Shown piece after piece: positions 54,049-64,000 of a stretch of DNA of 64,000 bases (positions are counted from its first letter, which is position 1; each line of letters opens with the position of its first letter). Location of the stretch: contig CM077643.1 of NCBI GenBank assembly GCA_039707465.1, forward strand, positions 317,383,919 through 317,447,918, written 5' to 3'. The notes beneath the pieces were generated by a model, which ran no database searches, was not told the origin of the DNA, and was given only the letters and a program-made list of their open reading frames with translations. The stretch is from Rhabdophis nuchalis (taxonomy: Eukaryota; Chordata; Lepidosauria; Squamata; Natricidae). Made by a program: the position numbers and the translations under genes.

Positions 54049-54665
54049 TGTACTCATATATCTGCAATATTTTCTCTTAATTTCTCTCTCCCCCTGCTTT
54101 ACTGTAAAAAAATATGCAGCATTCAAGAAAGACAGACAGAACTAGGGGCCAGTTGCTCCTAGAAGTCCTACTTTTGAAAGGAATTTTCAATAACTGAATT
54201 AGACCTCTTCATAAATGGGAATATGAATACAGCTAAGGAAGTCCAAGAGCACGATAGAGATTGATGCTCTTTTATAGGATTTTTGCTGAAGTTCCTAATT
54301 TGATATCCTTTCCCAATTTGACCTTAGAAACAGGGCCATTGCCAGGGCTGCCTTGGCCTTCATCTAAAATAATGAACATATTTAAAGCAAAAAATAAAAA
54401 GACGAGTCGCATGATTTCATTTACATTTGTCATTTTGATAAATAAAGATGCAAAAAATCTTCACTGCTTTCTTGCTGCATTTTTTTTAGAATAGATTAAA
54501 AGGTCAAATATATTTAAGGAGAATGGTGAAATTTTTCCTGATAAATTGCCATATAGACTTTCAATGAAATTATGTTGTTAGTTGTTGTTTGACTGATACG
54601 TTGTTTTAGATTCTTCACAATTCCATGGACCTTAGCATACCAGTCCCTGCACAAATCCTCTACTG

Positions 54666-54800
54666 CAGGGATCTCCAACCTTTGCAACTTTAAGTCTGAA
54701 GGACTTCAGCTCCCAGACTTCTCCATCCAGCAAAGCTGGCTGGAGAATTCTGGGAGCTGAAGTCCTTCAGACTTAAAGTTGCAAAGGTTGGAGACCCCTG
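54666..54800. mobile_element. Foldback hAT MITE
   Basis: CAGGGATCTCCAACCTTTGC pairs with GCAAAGGTTGGAGACCCCTG. 135 bp. Flanks share CTACTG. Confidence 0.82.
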
Positions 54801-55214
54801 CTACTGTCTCCCGGAGTTTGCCCGGGAGTTTTGAATTCATGTTCATTGCATCAGTGTCACTATCTAATCATCTCATTCTCTGTTATCCCCTTTTTGTTTT
54901 GCCTTCAATCTTTCCCAACACCAGGGTCTTTTCCAAAGTATAACCATGAAACAAAGGTCAGCTTTCTTTCCACCTTTTCTATTGCCATAGCATATGCTGA
55001 CAAAACCTTTGAACTGAAAATTGATTTTTCTTTTTGAACTTTGCGATGACATACATAAGAGAGAGAAGAGATAAATCTTTATAATCCAATTGTACTGCAT
55101 TAATAAAAGCTATGACTTTAAAAAAAAAGCTAGGGTAATTTCCTTTGCTCCATTCATTGTCTTAATTATGAGACTAAAAGTCTATACACCCTGCTTTATG
55201 TCTTATTCAAAGCA

Positions 55215-55612
55215 TTCAGAATAGACTAGACTAGACTAGAATAGACTAGAATAGAATAGAATTAACAGAGTTGGAAGGGTCCTTGGAGGACTTTTAGTCC
55301 AACTCCCTGCTTAGGCAGGAAACTCTATATCATTTCAGACAAATGGTTATCCGATCTCTTCTTAAAAACTTCCAGTGTTGGAACATGCACAATTTCTGGA
55401 GGCAAGTTTAGTTGTTCTAACTGTCAGGAAATTTCTCCTTAGTTCTAGGTTGCTTCTCTCCTTGATTAGTTTCCATCCATTGCTTCTAGTCCTGCCACCA
55501 GGTTCTTTGGAGAATAGCTTGACTCCCTCTTCTTTGTGGCAACCTCGCAGATATTGAAGCACTGGTCTCATGTCACCCCTGGTGCTTCTTTTCAGATTGT
55601 ATATAGATAGTG
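55215..55612 (-). mobile_element. CR1 LINE 3' end with (TAGAA)n tail
   Basis: The minus strand gives [46 protein letters not shown], then a frame break and the CR1 terminus ending in ATTCTATTC repeats at 55215-55262. Confidence 0.85.
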
Positions 55613-55617
55613 TAGTC

Positions 55618-55743
55618 CAGGGGTCTGCAAAGTTGGCTCTTTTAAGACTGGCGGACTTCAACTCCTAGAATTCCCCAGCTGGCTGGGGAATTCTGGGAGT
55701 TGAAGTCCGCCAGTCTTAAAACAGTCAACTTTGCAGACCCCTG
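55618..55743. mobile_element. Foldback hAT MITE, near-perfect palindrome
   Basis: CAGGGGTCTGCAAAGTTGGC pairs with CAACTTTGCAGACCCCTG. 126 bp. Perfect 8-bp duplication GTGTAGTC (55610-55617, 55744-55751). Confidence 0.92.
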
Positions 55744-55751
55744 GTGTAGTC

Positions 55752-56621
55752 TAATCAGCATGCTGGCTGTGGAATTCTAAAAACTGAAGGCCACATCTTA
55801 AAGACACCAAGTTTGAAAAGCACCAATCTAAATCAACATTAAAATCCTAACACAGGCATTAAGTTTGGAGTTCAGATTAAATAAGGAAAACAAGCAGGGT
55901 GAATGTGGCCATGGTGGGTGTGCCCTAGTTGGCAATAAAATTTCTCTTAGGGGCAATTTGAGTTTTTGTCTCAACTACTCCCTTGGACCGGGTTTGTGGT
56001 CCACTTGATCTGTCCCTTCAGGAACCTTTTTTGATTTCCTTCCTCCTGGCCCCACCTAATGGGTCCGTTTGTTCTCTTCTAACCAATATCTGATTCCATC
56101 TTATGTCTCCCTGGGTCTCCTACCCCTTCAGTGTCAACCATTTCATGTCAAGGTTACACATGTGGAGGGCACTGATGTCAGAGACACACTCTCTCTCTCT
56201 CTCTCTCTTTTTTTTTAACACTTAAACACATCAACAAAGACAAACATGCAGGCTAAAACAACACAGAAACTAAATGTTCTTGTTGAGACTTTTCTTTTCT
56301 CTCTTTCTCTCTCTTTCTGGAGGCTTGTTACTCATCCTGGTAACTGACTATATCTCAGAGTTTTTCTAAGAGTGTTGTATTCTGTCCACTCAGGACTACA
56401 CAACTTACAGCTCTTTTGGGGGGGGGGGGTGTTCAGTGTCTTCTCTGTTGTAATTAATGTTTTTGAACCTCCCAGCAAACGCTGGCCTATTTTTAAAGAT
56501 CCAAAGTTTTCTATACCTATTTTTTTTGGAATCTCCTAGCAGACGCTAGCATATTTTTAAAGATCCAGAAGTATAGAGTAACATATATTGAAGAGACGTT
56601 CAAGGAACGCTTCCTTCACCA
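55752..56621. other. Flank of the L1 ORF1-only insertion
   Basis: CT-rich tracts at 56190-56220 and 56295-56320. Otherwise unassigned; it may be the internal part of the retroelement whose LTR lies at 59082-59501, but no gag or pol motif is readable. Confidence 0.35.
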
Positions 56622-57058
56622 CCCATGTTCTATTTCTTTTTTTTTTATATTGAAAAAGTTTTATTGAGTTTACATTTTTTGTGGGGTAGGGTAAGGGATA
56701 CATAGAAATTTTGAGAGTGGTCACGTCAAAGTCGTCGCCTCCTCCGGTACCTCAAGTTACATTATTAAAAAGAAAGAAAAGAAACATTTCACATAACACT
56801 ACAAGCTGGGAGCAAGTACATATTCCTAAATTTTTCAGTTATATACTGTCAGTCAATTACAAAAATCCAGATTACAAATATCATACAATATTACTCAAAA
56901 AAAAAACCAGGACAAAGTTATTTTTTAGATCTAAGTCTCTTGGCAATTGTATCTTCCAGCTTCTCCCCCGGGCCCCCAGCGGGCGGGGCCATGGCTCCCC
57001 CTGCCCCCCCTGGATCTTCTCCCAGGACAGAGGAATGTTTTTTAAGAAAGGCTTCCGC

Positions 57059-57766
57059 CTAAACAACTGTTTTAATCTTCACTCTACCTCCTTCCCAGAA
57101 CACCAGCATCCCTTCGGGTATCACCCACTTGAACCAGATCCCATGCTCAAACAATGTTTTAGACAAGAAGGAAAATTTCCTTCTGGCTTCTCTAATCTTT
57201 CTTGGAATCTGCTTCAAGATGGTAACCTCCTTTTGTTGGTAAATCATAGGACTCCCTCTTTGCGCCTTCAAGATTTCCTCTCTGGTTGACCTTCTAACAA
57301 ATTTTACATGTATCTCTCTGGGTACTTCATTCATCCTGGCATATGCAGAATTTATTCTGTAGACTAGGTCAATGTCCCCTCTGATCTCATCTTTTGGTTT
57401 ATGTAAATAGTCTGCAATAATTGTACTCATAAGATCAGGGAGACATTCACCATCCATCTCAGAAACATTCTGAAATCTCAAAAAGTATGTCATCCTTTCC
57501 ATATCTATCCTAGTCACATGCCCATTTATTTCCACAACCTCATTAGAAACATTTTTAATCTCTCCCTTAGCCCCCTCCAGCCCCCCTTTCAATTCTTCAT
57601 TCTTCTGTGTATTCTCAAGCACTTGTTTTCGAGTGTCCAGTAATTCCTTTTTAAAATTGACATTTTCTGCCCTCTGGGCCTTAATTTCTAATACCAAATT
57701 TTGTATAACAGATTCAAGGGCAGTCATTCTTTGTTCAAGGCTTGCCAGCGTTGCTTCTTGTGCCAT
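57059..57766 (-). CDS. L1-type ORF1 protein (RNA-binding chaperone), intact 235 aa
   Basis: L1 ORF1p is a trimeric RNA-binding protein that coats L1 RNA. Residues about 5-85 form heptad-rich coiled coil (LEQRMTALESVIQNLVLEI); about 90-165 fit the RRM (DIDLVYRIN, PREIHVKFVRR, REEIL); about 170-235 fit the C-terminal domain (TILKQIPRKIREARRKFSFL). It starts MAQEATLASLEQ after an in-frame leader with no better start. No stop or frameshift. It is shorter than human ORF1p (338 aa) because the N-terminal coil is short. It is the only open frame of the element at 56638-58626. Confidence 0.82.
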   Translation of the reverse strand: MAQEATLASLEQRMTALESVIQNLVLEIKAQRAENVNFKKELLDTRKQVLENTQKNEELKGGLEGAKGEIKNVSNEVVEINGHVTRIDMERMTYFLRFQNVSEMDGECLPDLMSTIIADYLHKPKDEIRGDIDLVYRINSAYARMNEVPREIHVKFVRRSTREEILKAQRGSPMIYQQKEVTILKQIPRKIREARRKFSFLSKTLFEHGIWFKWVIPEGMLVFWEGGRVKIKTVV

Positions 57767-58626
57767 GTTTAGCTATTAAAATCCGTGCCAGTAAAATGGC
57801 GTTTTTAGGGTGGGGCTGGTGAGGCAGATCAGGAGTCCAAAGTTCTCAAAGTTGTAGAGCTGCAGAATTCAGAAACCAGTAGAGAAACACTTTTCCAACT
57901 CCATAGGTATAATAACGAAGGTAATCCAGAAAGGAAAACACAAATCCAAAAGAGAAAAATTCTTCATCAATAATTAGAGGAAGTCCAAATCACAAAGAGA
58001 CACTGGTAATTTTCCATAGTTCATAGTCAGTCGGGGACAAAGAGAAGCCATTTTCCGCCCAAACTCAGAGCCCGAGGGAGAAAGCGGTTAAAAAGCAAAA
58101 AAGAAACTGTTTCAGCCAGACCTAGAGACATAATTGCAAACAAGCCGCAAAATACTTTCCCTTGTTAGAGACCATCCGGATTGAAAGTTTCCGATTCCTC
58201 GCAACGAGGCATTTCCAAGTGCTGCTTTTAGTCCAAGGGGGGGGGGGTTTGGGAACAAACACCCCCCTCCTGTCCCTTTCAGCCCGGCTGACAGTACAAA
58301 AAAAAAAGTTTTAATAGCTCACTCTCCGCTCGCAGCTGAGGTCCCGAAAAGCCTCCCGACTCTTCCGATCGTCTCTCTGCATAGAATTAAATGGTGCCGC
58401 CAACCTTTGGCGAAGGAAAAGCCCCCCGCAGCATGTCCTCTTCCGCCTAAGCCGAGGATCGGGGTCGCTTTCCCCACTGCCGTGGGGGGGGCTTCCCCGT
58501 CGAGCCGGCTTTACGGGAGAAACCCCAAACAAGGGGCTTCTTGCCCCCGTGGGGGGGCAGGAAAAGAAACAAAGCGGCGAGCGAACCCTAAGTTCGCCCG
58601 TCGCCGCCGGAGCCGGAACCGGAAGT
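57767..58626 (-). promoter_or_regulatory. CpG-rich leader of the L1-derived element
   Basis: About 860 bp between the 5' target duplication and the ORF1 start. Its first 300 bp are dense in CpG and G/C runs, with an ETS-type CCGGAAGT at the very tip (58619-58626 on the + strand). This is where an internal promoter of an L1 should lie; activity is inference. Confidence 0.5.
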
Positions 58627-58739
58627 CCCATGTTCTATTTCTAAGACACTGTCACCGACCTGGGGTGCCGGAATACCACGGTCGCCTTCAGGAATTGCGG
58701 TGACTTAACCTCCCACACAATTCTACAGCCTCATTAGGA

Positions 58740-59501
58740 TACGCCAGTTCCATTAGGAAGGGACGCTATCCCGGGTTCAGGGGGGTGATCGGGCCCCCTC
58801 TTCCACTCTCAAAGGAGTGGGGCTACAATTCCCACAATACTTGCCTGCAGGCGCCTTCTTTTTCTCTCAGCCGGCATTATTGATGGGATTATCTTGATCT
58901 CGTGGTTCTTGGCCGGTTGTGTTTGTCCAAGTGCCCAGGGAGGGGTCGTGAGTCTCCTTACAGAGAAATCTCTGTCGGCGCCGAAAGGTATGACTAGACG
59001 GTCCCATTTGGGCACTTGGTCGGTCCGTGCCGGCCTCAGCGAAATATCGCTCCTTATCTCCTGGCTAAGGCTCGCCATAAATGTTGCAGAAAATCAGGAG
59101 ACTCGGAGAACGAGATCAAGACAAGCTTTTATTTTTGGCCAAAGGTCCGAGCAGAAATAAGTTTTGCTAACACCCGGACGAAGATCCATAGAAAAAGCAG
59201 GTTATTATATATCTTTCAAAGAGCAGTTTTGAACACGGAAATACCTAAACCATTCCTATTGGTTACCTTGAGGACCAAGCCTTGTAAGGAGTTGGGGTCT
59301 TTACTTCTCCTTTTGTCTTAAGCCATATATGTTTCTTAAGTGAACTTTAGTCGAACCTTGTGGTTTTGTAAGAACTATTGAACTCTGCGGTTAGGCACAC
59401 ATTTCCCTTATTTTGCAAGGAGTAACGGCCTATGTCGCCTTTTAATATAGAAGTAAAAGGGTCCCTAAGAGGCTGTCTAGCCTGACCCAGTAGGTTTCAC
59501 A
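58740..59501 (-). mobile_element. LTR with possible primer binding site, retroelement remnant
   Basis: Minus-strand LTR 59501-59082 begins TGTGAAACC and ends CTGCAACA, with ATATATAA and AATAAAAGC in TATA and poly(A) order. It is followed by TTTA and TGGCGAGCCTTAGCC, which could pair with a tRNA 3' end. The downstream leader runs to about 58740, with no readable gag motif. An endogenous retrovirus-like remnant is the best guess; no target duplication found. Confidence 0.5.
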
Positions 59502-59549
59502 TTTAATGTACAAATCTCACTTTACGTCCTGCTTTATTAGCCTCCTACA

Positions 59550-59892
59550 CCATGGTGGGGGGGGGGGGTGTTTTTGTCCTCCCTGGGCTCTGGAAGCTTT
59601 CCTTGAGCCTCCAGAAGGGCAAAACCAGCCTCCTCAGGCTCTGGAGGCCAGAAACAGGCCCATCTCCAGCCTTTCTGAACTTTCGGTAGTCCCATTTTTT
59701 TGCCCTCCACAAGCCTCTGTGAGCCACTTGCACTTAACTGCATCCAAAAGGGGTCATGTGGGGACTCCTGGGAGGGATGGAGTGGGCAGGGCCAGCCAGG
59801 AGTGGGATTTGGGGTTCTCCAAACTACACAGAATCTTAGCTAGAGGTTCTCCTGAACCCCTGCGAATCCCCAGCAGCCCACTTCTGAAAACA
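59550..59892. mobile_element. hAT MITE fragment (GGGATGGGCTGC family)
   Basis: Right terminus GCAGCCCACTTCTG and body similar to 29754-30181 in inverse sense. The left terminus is lost in a G-run at 59558-59569. Confidence 0.55.
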
Positions 59893-60796
59893 AGCCCAAT
59901 GAAGACATGGGGAGCAAGCAACAATTTAACTCCAGCAACCTGGAAGTTGAGAAAATTAGCAGAACTGGATAACCATTCTTGGATGTGTTTGTATTTATCT
60001 GAAGAATCTGGCAGAAGTGGATGACAGTATATTATAGGCTCACTGCTGCTGCTATGGAAAGACGTCTTGTGTCTGTCAGTATCCTGGGGACCTGATGACC
60101 TCAGGCTAATGTACCACTGTGGGAGCAGAACATTGGATCAGAGTCCTCTTTGGCTGTATACACTTTAATTTTTTTTTAAGGACAAAAAAAAATCACACTA
60201 TTTATGTATTTACAGATCCTGCCTTTCTTGTTTTTAGGTATTTATAGTACTGGAACACAAACATCGGCAAATGCAAAAGGATTTCAGATGTAGAAGAATT
60301 TAAATTGAAGATCTTGACATATGATGGCAACAGCCACACACAAAACAGCTTCTAGTTTTGAAGAGATGAACAAATGTTTTGAAGAAATCTGGAAAAAAAA
60401 GTCATAGGGATCTGTTGGAAGAAATGTCCTTCTGGGTTCAGCTCCAAGTGGAGAAAAAGACACTGCAGGCATGGAGGCTGCTTGGAAAGATGGCTTCATG
60501 GTGGACTTGAGTCCTGAACAGAAAAGGTGATCACATGCTTCAGATGTTGGGTGAATAAAGAAAGAGAGCGAAGAGCTGAAAGTTCCTGGCTTTATACTCT
60601 CTATTCGGCCCTACCTCTCTGTTTCCTGTTCCTGTGTAAGAATTATATTCTGATTGGTTGTCAGACTCCCATGGGGCCAAGTGTTGAGTTTCCAGATGCC
60701 ATGTGGTGAGTTTCTGTAGAAGGCTAATATTATCATGCCTTAATAAGGGGAGAACTAGAATGACTTGGGCATTTTAAGGGCCCATTAAGGAAAGTG
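59893..60796. other. Unassigned interval
   Basis: No gene. 60400-60760 looks like a dispersed repeat from its composition (CTTTATACTCTCTATTCGG) but no ends were identified. Confidence 0.35.
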
Positions 60797-60809
60797 GGGG
60801 CTATTAAGA

Positions 60810-63800
60810 ATAGAATAAATCTTTATTACGGTCAAAGACCAGCAATACATGTTACATTTAACCACATGTTAAAAAGTACTAACTTTAAGATATAATTTGA
60901 AAAATGTCAGCATTATAACTGGAAAGTAGCATACATGATCTCACTTTGTTCAGGTCATTTGCTGGTTTACCTAGGTGCAAAAGCGTTAAGTATGTATGTA
61001 AAAACCATGGTCCAGAAATTGTTAGAGATATGTCCAAATGATTGGTACAAGATCACAACTATCCTTCTATAACCAATTTTTTTCTTATGGACATTGCGGA
61101 AGCACAGAATTTTGCCACTGCATGCGTAGTAGCCGGGTTCGTGTCCTGGAGGAGGAAGTCCAGATAAAAATTGTCTGCCCTCCCTGGTAATCTCTCTAAT
61201 AAGGGGAGAATATATGCAGACCTGCAAGCTCTGTATAGCTCACAGTGTAGTAGAACGTGTGAGATATCTTCCACTTCTCTTTTACCACATATACAAACCC
61301 GTTCTGCTATAGGTGTTCTCTTATACCTGCCCTGGAGAAGTGCTGAAGGTAGAATGTTAAATCTGGCTCTGAAGAAAGCTATTCTTTGTTTTGGGAAGAT
61401 GAGGTCATTTAAATATCTTGCCGATTACCACACACCCTGTTTGATTCTGTTCCTATTGTGGAAAGGCAATCTATTTAGTTCTTCTTGGAACTCCATGTCC
61501 TTCATTCTATTAATTACTACTTGCTTCGCTTGATCAAAGTCCAGGGACATTAAAAGTACCGGTGAGAGCCCATAAGTGCCCAACTTGTGCTCAATTGCCT
61601 GATTCCAGGAGAAGGGGAAGTTGTCAATCAACACTAGTGGGGAGAGCCCCTCTGGAAAGAATTGCATTTTAAGCCAATGGATGATCATCATCTTCCAGGC
61701 TCTTACCTGAATTTGAGGCATACCTGCCTCAATTCTTAACTGGGCATTTGGAGTTCCATTGGGTGCAGCTAAGATGGCTCACAGGAATTTGGATTGTATG
61801 GTTTCTATCAAGTCTTCCTTTATGAGGATTCCTGTTTGTGCCCCATATAGTATTTGTGCCAATGTTTTGACCTCAAAAAGTTTTAGGGCAGCGGATACTA
61901 ACTGGCCTCCACCTGTGTAAAAGAAATGTTTAATTGCATTTGAGGACCTAATGGTTACTTGAAAAATGTTATCCAGGTGTGCCTTCCACGTCCCTTGTGC
62001 ATGGAAAACCACCCCCAGGTACCTAAATGTTCTAACCTGTTCCAGACTATGTCCTTCTATTTTCCAGGGGTATTGGCTAGGTCTTTTAGCAAAAACTAGA
62101 ATTTTTGATTTCTCAAAGTTCAGGACCAGCTTGTTTTGCCTGCAATAGTTGAGTGTTGCCCTGATGGCTCTCTTCAGTCCTACGGGGGTTTGTGAGATAA
62201 TAGCGGCATCATCGGCATATAAGAGAATTGGAACTTTGCATTGTACTAGGCTAGGGGGATGGAAGTCAAGGTTCTGTAGGAGATCAACCATAGAATTGAT
62301 ATAGAAGTTAAAGAGGGAGGGGGACAGGATGCATCCCTGCCGTACCCCTTTTTGTACCCTTACAGGGCCGGTTAAACTCCCTTGGGGGTTGCATCTCACT
62401 CTCAACGTGGAGTTGGCATACACTTTTTGTATGAGGAAAAGGAGGCGTTTGTCGATAGTGGTGCCTTTTAATTTATCCCAGAGGGTAACCCTGGATATTG
62501 AATCAAAGGCCTGCTTAAAATCAAGGAAGGCCACAAAAAGAGAGGATTTTTTTTTACATGTGTATTTTTGTACTAAGTGGTGGAGTACCAAGATATGATC
62601 CACCGTTGATCTTCCTTCTCTAAATCCGGCCTGTTCATCTTTGATTATCCCCCCTGAAATTAGCCAGTCCTGAAGTTTATTGTTTAGGTGTTTGGCATAC
62701 AATTTACTAATAACGCTCAGAAGACTAATGGGTCTATAATTGCCTGGGTCATTTCTATTACCTTTTTTATGTATTGGTATAATAATTGCTACTCCCCAGT
62801 CTCTTGGCATATGGCCTGTTTTATCTATAAATGTAAACAATGAAGCTAAAAGTGGGGCCCACCAACTGGCATTCTTTTTGATTATTTCTGGCAGGACATT
62901 ATCAGCCCCAGGTGCCTTATTGGCCTTTAGGGCTCCGATCAACCGGGGATATTTCTTCTGGTGTGACAGGGGGCCAGCAAGAAGTTTGGTCCAAACTAGT
63001 TTGGCTCTCATTGGTTACAACGCCGGGATCTGTGTAAAGCTCCCTAAAATGTTCTTCCCAGGCATGAATCGGAACCTGATTTGTTGGGGGTAGGGGTTGT
63101 TTCCCCAATCCCCTGGTGATGTACCAAAAAAGGGATGTATTTTTTGTCCTGACTGCCATAATTGGTCTGTGCCAAGACTCCTTCAGAGCCGCACTTTTCT
63201 TTTCTTTTAGAAGGTTCATGTATTGTGCTTTCAGCTGCTTTAAGTAGTGAGTGTGATCCTCAGAAGGGGCCTTTTTACTTTTCCTGTACTCCATATTATA
63301 TGTCCTTTTTAATTGCACGTAGTCTCTATTGAACCATTTTTTAGTCTTTGAAACCATCCTTTTGGGGTGAGTTGGTGATCTGTTCCTGAGCACTGAGTTC
63401 AAATTTAAAATTAAGGTTTCAAAAGTCTCTAAATAAGGTCCTCCACACTTGTCCCTTAGTAGAGAAGTGTGAAGCTCTATTGTTTCAGGGGCTATCATCC
63501 ATTTGGCCACTTCGTTGGCGTTTTTCTCATTCCACGTAATTTTAACCTGATTATTTTGCTTCTCTAAACTGGGGAGATAGGCTGTGCCTGCCCTTAGAGA
63601 TTGGTTCAATGTGAGGGTAAGGAGTAATGAATTATGATCACTTTCCAATCGTGAGTCTATCTCCATCTTCGGTAAGAAATTCAGAAGTTCATAAGATATT
63701 ATCCAGTAATCTACCATGATTTCTCACTAACTCATCTAAAAGCAAGGTTTTTTTGTTTTTTGTTTTACTTTGCAGGATTAGGAGAACAAAATCCATTTTT

Positions 63801-63909
63801 AAATGGATATGGCCCAAATTAAGAAGCGGTTATGTGTATTTTTCATCTGCACCCATATATATATATATTTTCCCCACTCGCAGGAAGATTATTCTTGCAA
63901 GATTAATCT
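60810..63909 (-). mobile_element. Non-LTR retrotransposon, clade unresolved, 3.1 kb
   Basis: Minus strand. Endonuclease end (VDYWIISYELL, ESDHNSLLLTL) at 63717-63600, linker, RT at 63011-61779 (NYRPISLLSVISKLYAK, FLDFKQAFDSI, GVRQGCILSPSLFN, YADDAAII), then a C-terminal region with C-x-C-G...H-x4-C (VCICG, DISHVLLHC) at 61274-61059, and a tail AATAAAGATTTATTCTATTC. Three or more frame breaks (near 62950, 61760, 61350) make it dead. Flanks share GGGGCTATTAAGA (60797-60809 and 63910-63922). The RT is not L2, CR1, BovB or L1 in style; I/Vingi-like is a guess. Confidence 0.7.
61779..63011 (-). pseudogene. Reverse transcriptase ORF of the unresolved LINE
   Basis: 410 open codons spanning the whole RT domain from APGADNVLPE through catalytic YADD to the thumb (TFRYLGVVFH). 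The upstream endonuclease-linker frame (62917-63717) and the C-terminal frames (61425-61721, 61059-61274) are out of phase, so no continuous protein exists. Confidence 0.7.
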
Positions 63910-64000
63910 GGGGCTATTAAGAGTGTGTCTGTTTCCTGCCTAAAAACAAGGTTTCTCCATTTCTGTCCAGGGAAATATAATACTCTGCCTTTTCAATATT

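Larger units (their letters stand above)
56638..58626 (-). mobile_element. L1-derived ORF1-only retroelement (HAL1-like)
   Basis: Minus-strand insertion of 1989 bp flanked by a perfect 16-bp duplication CCCATGTTCTATTTCT (56622-56637 and 58627-58642). In order it has a CpG-rich leader (58626-57767) opening with ACTTCCGG, an ORF1 of L1 type (57766-57059), a 412-bp 3' region with G-runs near 56965-57010 on the complementary strand, AATAAA, and an A-run of about 10. No endonuclease or reverse transcriptase is present. The intact ends and duplication show a complete retrotransposition event driven in trans by an L1 ORF2 protein. Whether ORF2 loss is a family trait (as in mammalian HAL1) or private to this copy cannot be told from one copy. 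Confidence 0.8.

Noticed and set aside
56711..57289. 192-codon + strand ORF
   Set aside because: Antisense shadow of the L1 ORF1 and its 3' region.
58311..58703. ORFs of about 100 codons in the GC-rich leader
   Set aside because: High GC depletes stops; the ORFs cross the target duplication and show no family signature.

Overview
The window is a vertebrate nuclear genome segment, most likely from a squamate reptile and probably a snake. It has intron-containing genes with GT-AG junctions in a dense background of L2, CR1 and BovB LINEs, tRNA-derived SINEs, many short hAT-type elements with 8-bp target duplications, and expanded (TTA)n tracts seeded by L2 tails. There is no prokaryotic or CRISPR content. 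GENES: two paralogous organic cation transporter genes (SLC22 family, 12-TM major facilitator) lie tail to tail. On the + strand, the 3' part (canonical exons 3 to 10) of an SLC22A1/OCT1-like gene runs from 2048 to 24351; exons 1 and 2 must lie left of the window. On the - strand an SLC22A2/OCT2-like gene runs from its start codon at 45051 down to exon 10 at 31064. Exon sizes agree between the two genes (155, 169, 115, 215, 109 and 113 nt), differing mainly in exon 6 (113 against 107). The convergent order matches the mammalian IGF2R-SLC22A1-SLC22A2-SLC22A3 cluster. Both encoded proteins would sit in the plasma membrane and move organic cations down their electrochemical gradient. REPEAT LAYOUT: introns of the left gene hold nested L2 copies (5941-9238 and 20990-23558, the first containing a second L2), BovB fragments, CR1 tails and hAT elements. 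The roughly 6.4-kb intergenic space (24352-30964) holds a CR1 copy split by a GC-rich hAT. Introns of the right gene hold hAT-in-hAT nests, a solo LTR, SINEs, a BovB tail and further CR1 and L2 pieces. Right of 45051 no host gene was recognised. That part is a repeat field with an L2 tail, a near-perfect 187-bp inverted repeat beside a long (TTA)n tract, an LTR with a possible primer binding site, and a 3.1-kb LINE of a second, unassigned clade. MOST NOTABLE: at 56638-58626 a 2-kb insertion carries a CpG-rich leader, one intact L1-type ORF1 (235 aa), a G-rich 3' region and an A-tail, within a perfect 16-bp target duplication and with no ORF2. It looks like an ORF1-only L1 derivative, comparable to mammalian HAL1. 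All family calls were made by reading translations and termini; no database search was possible.
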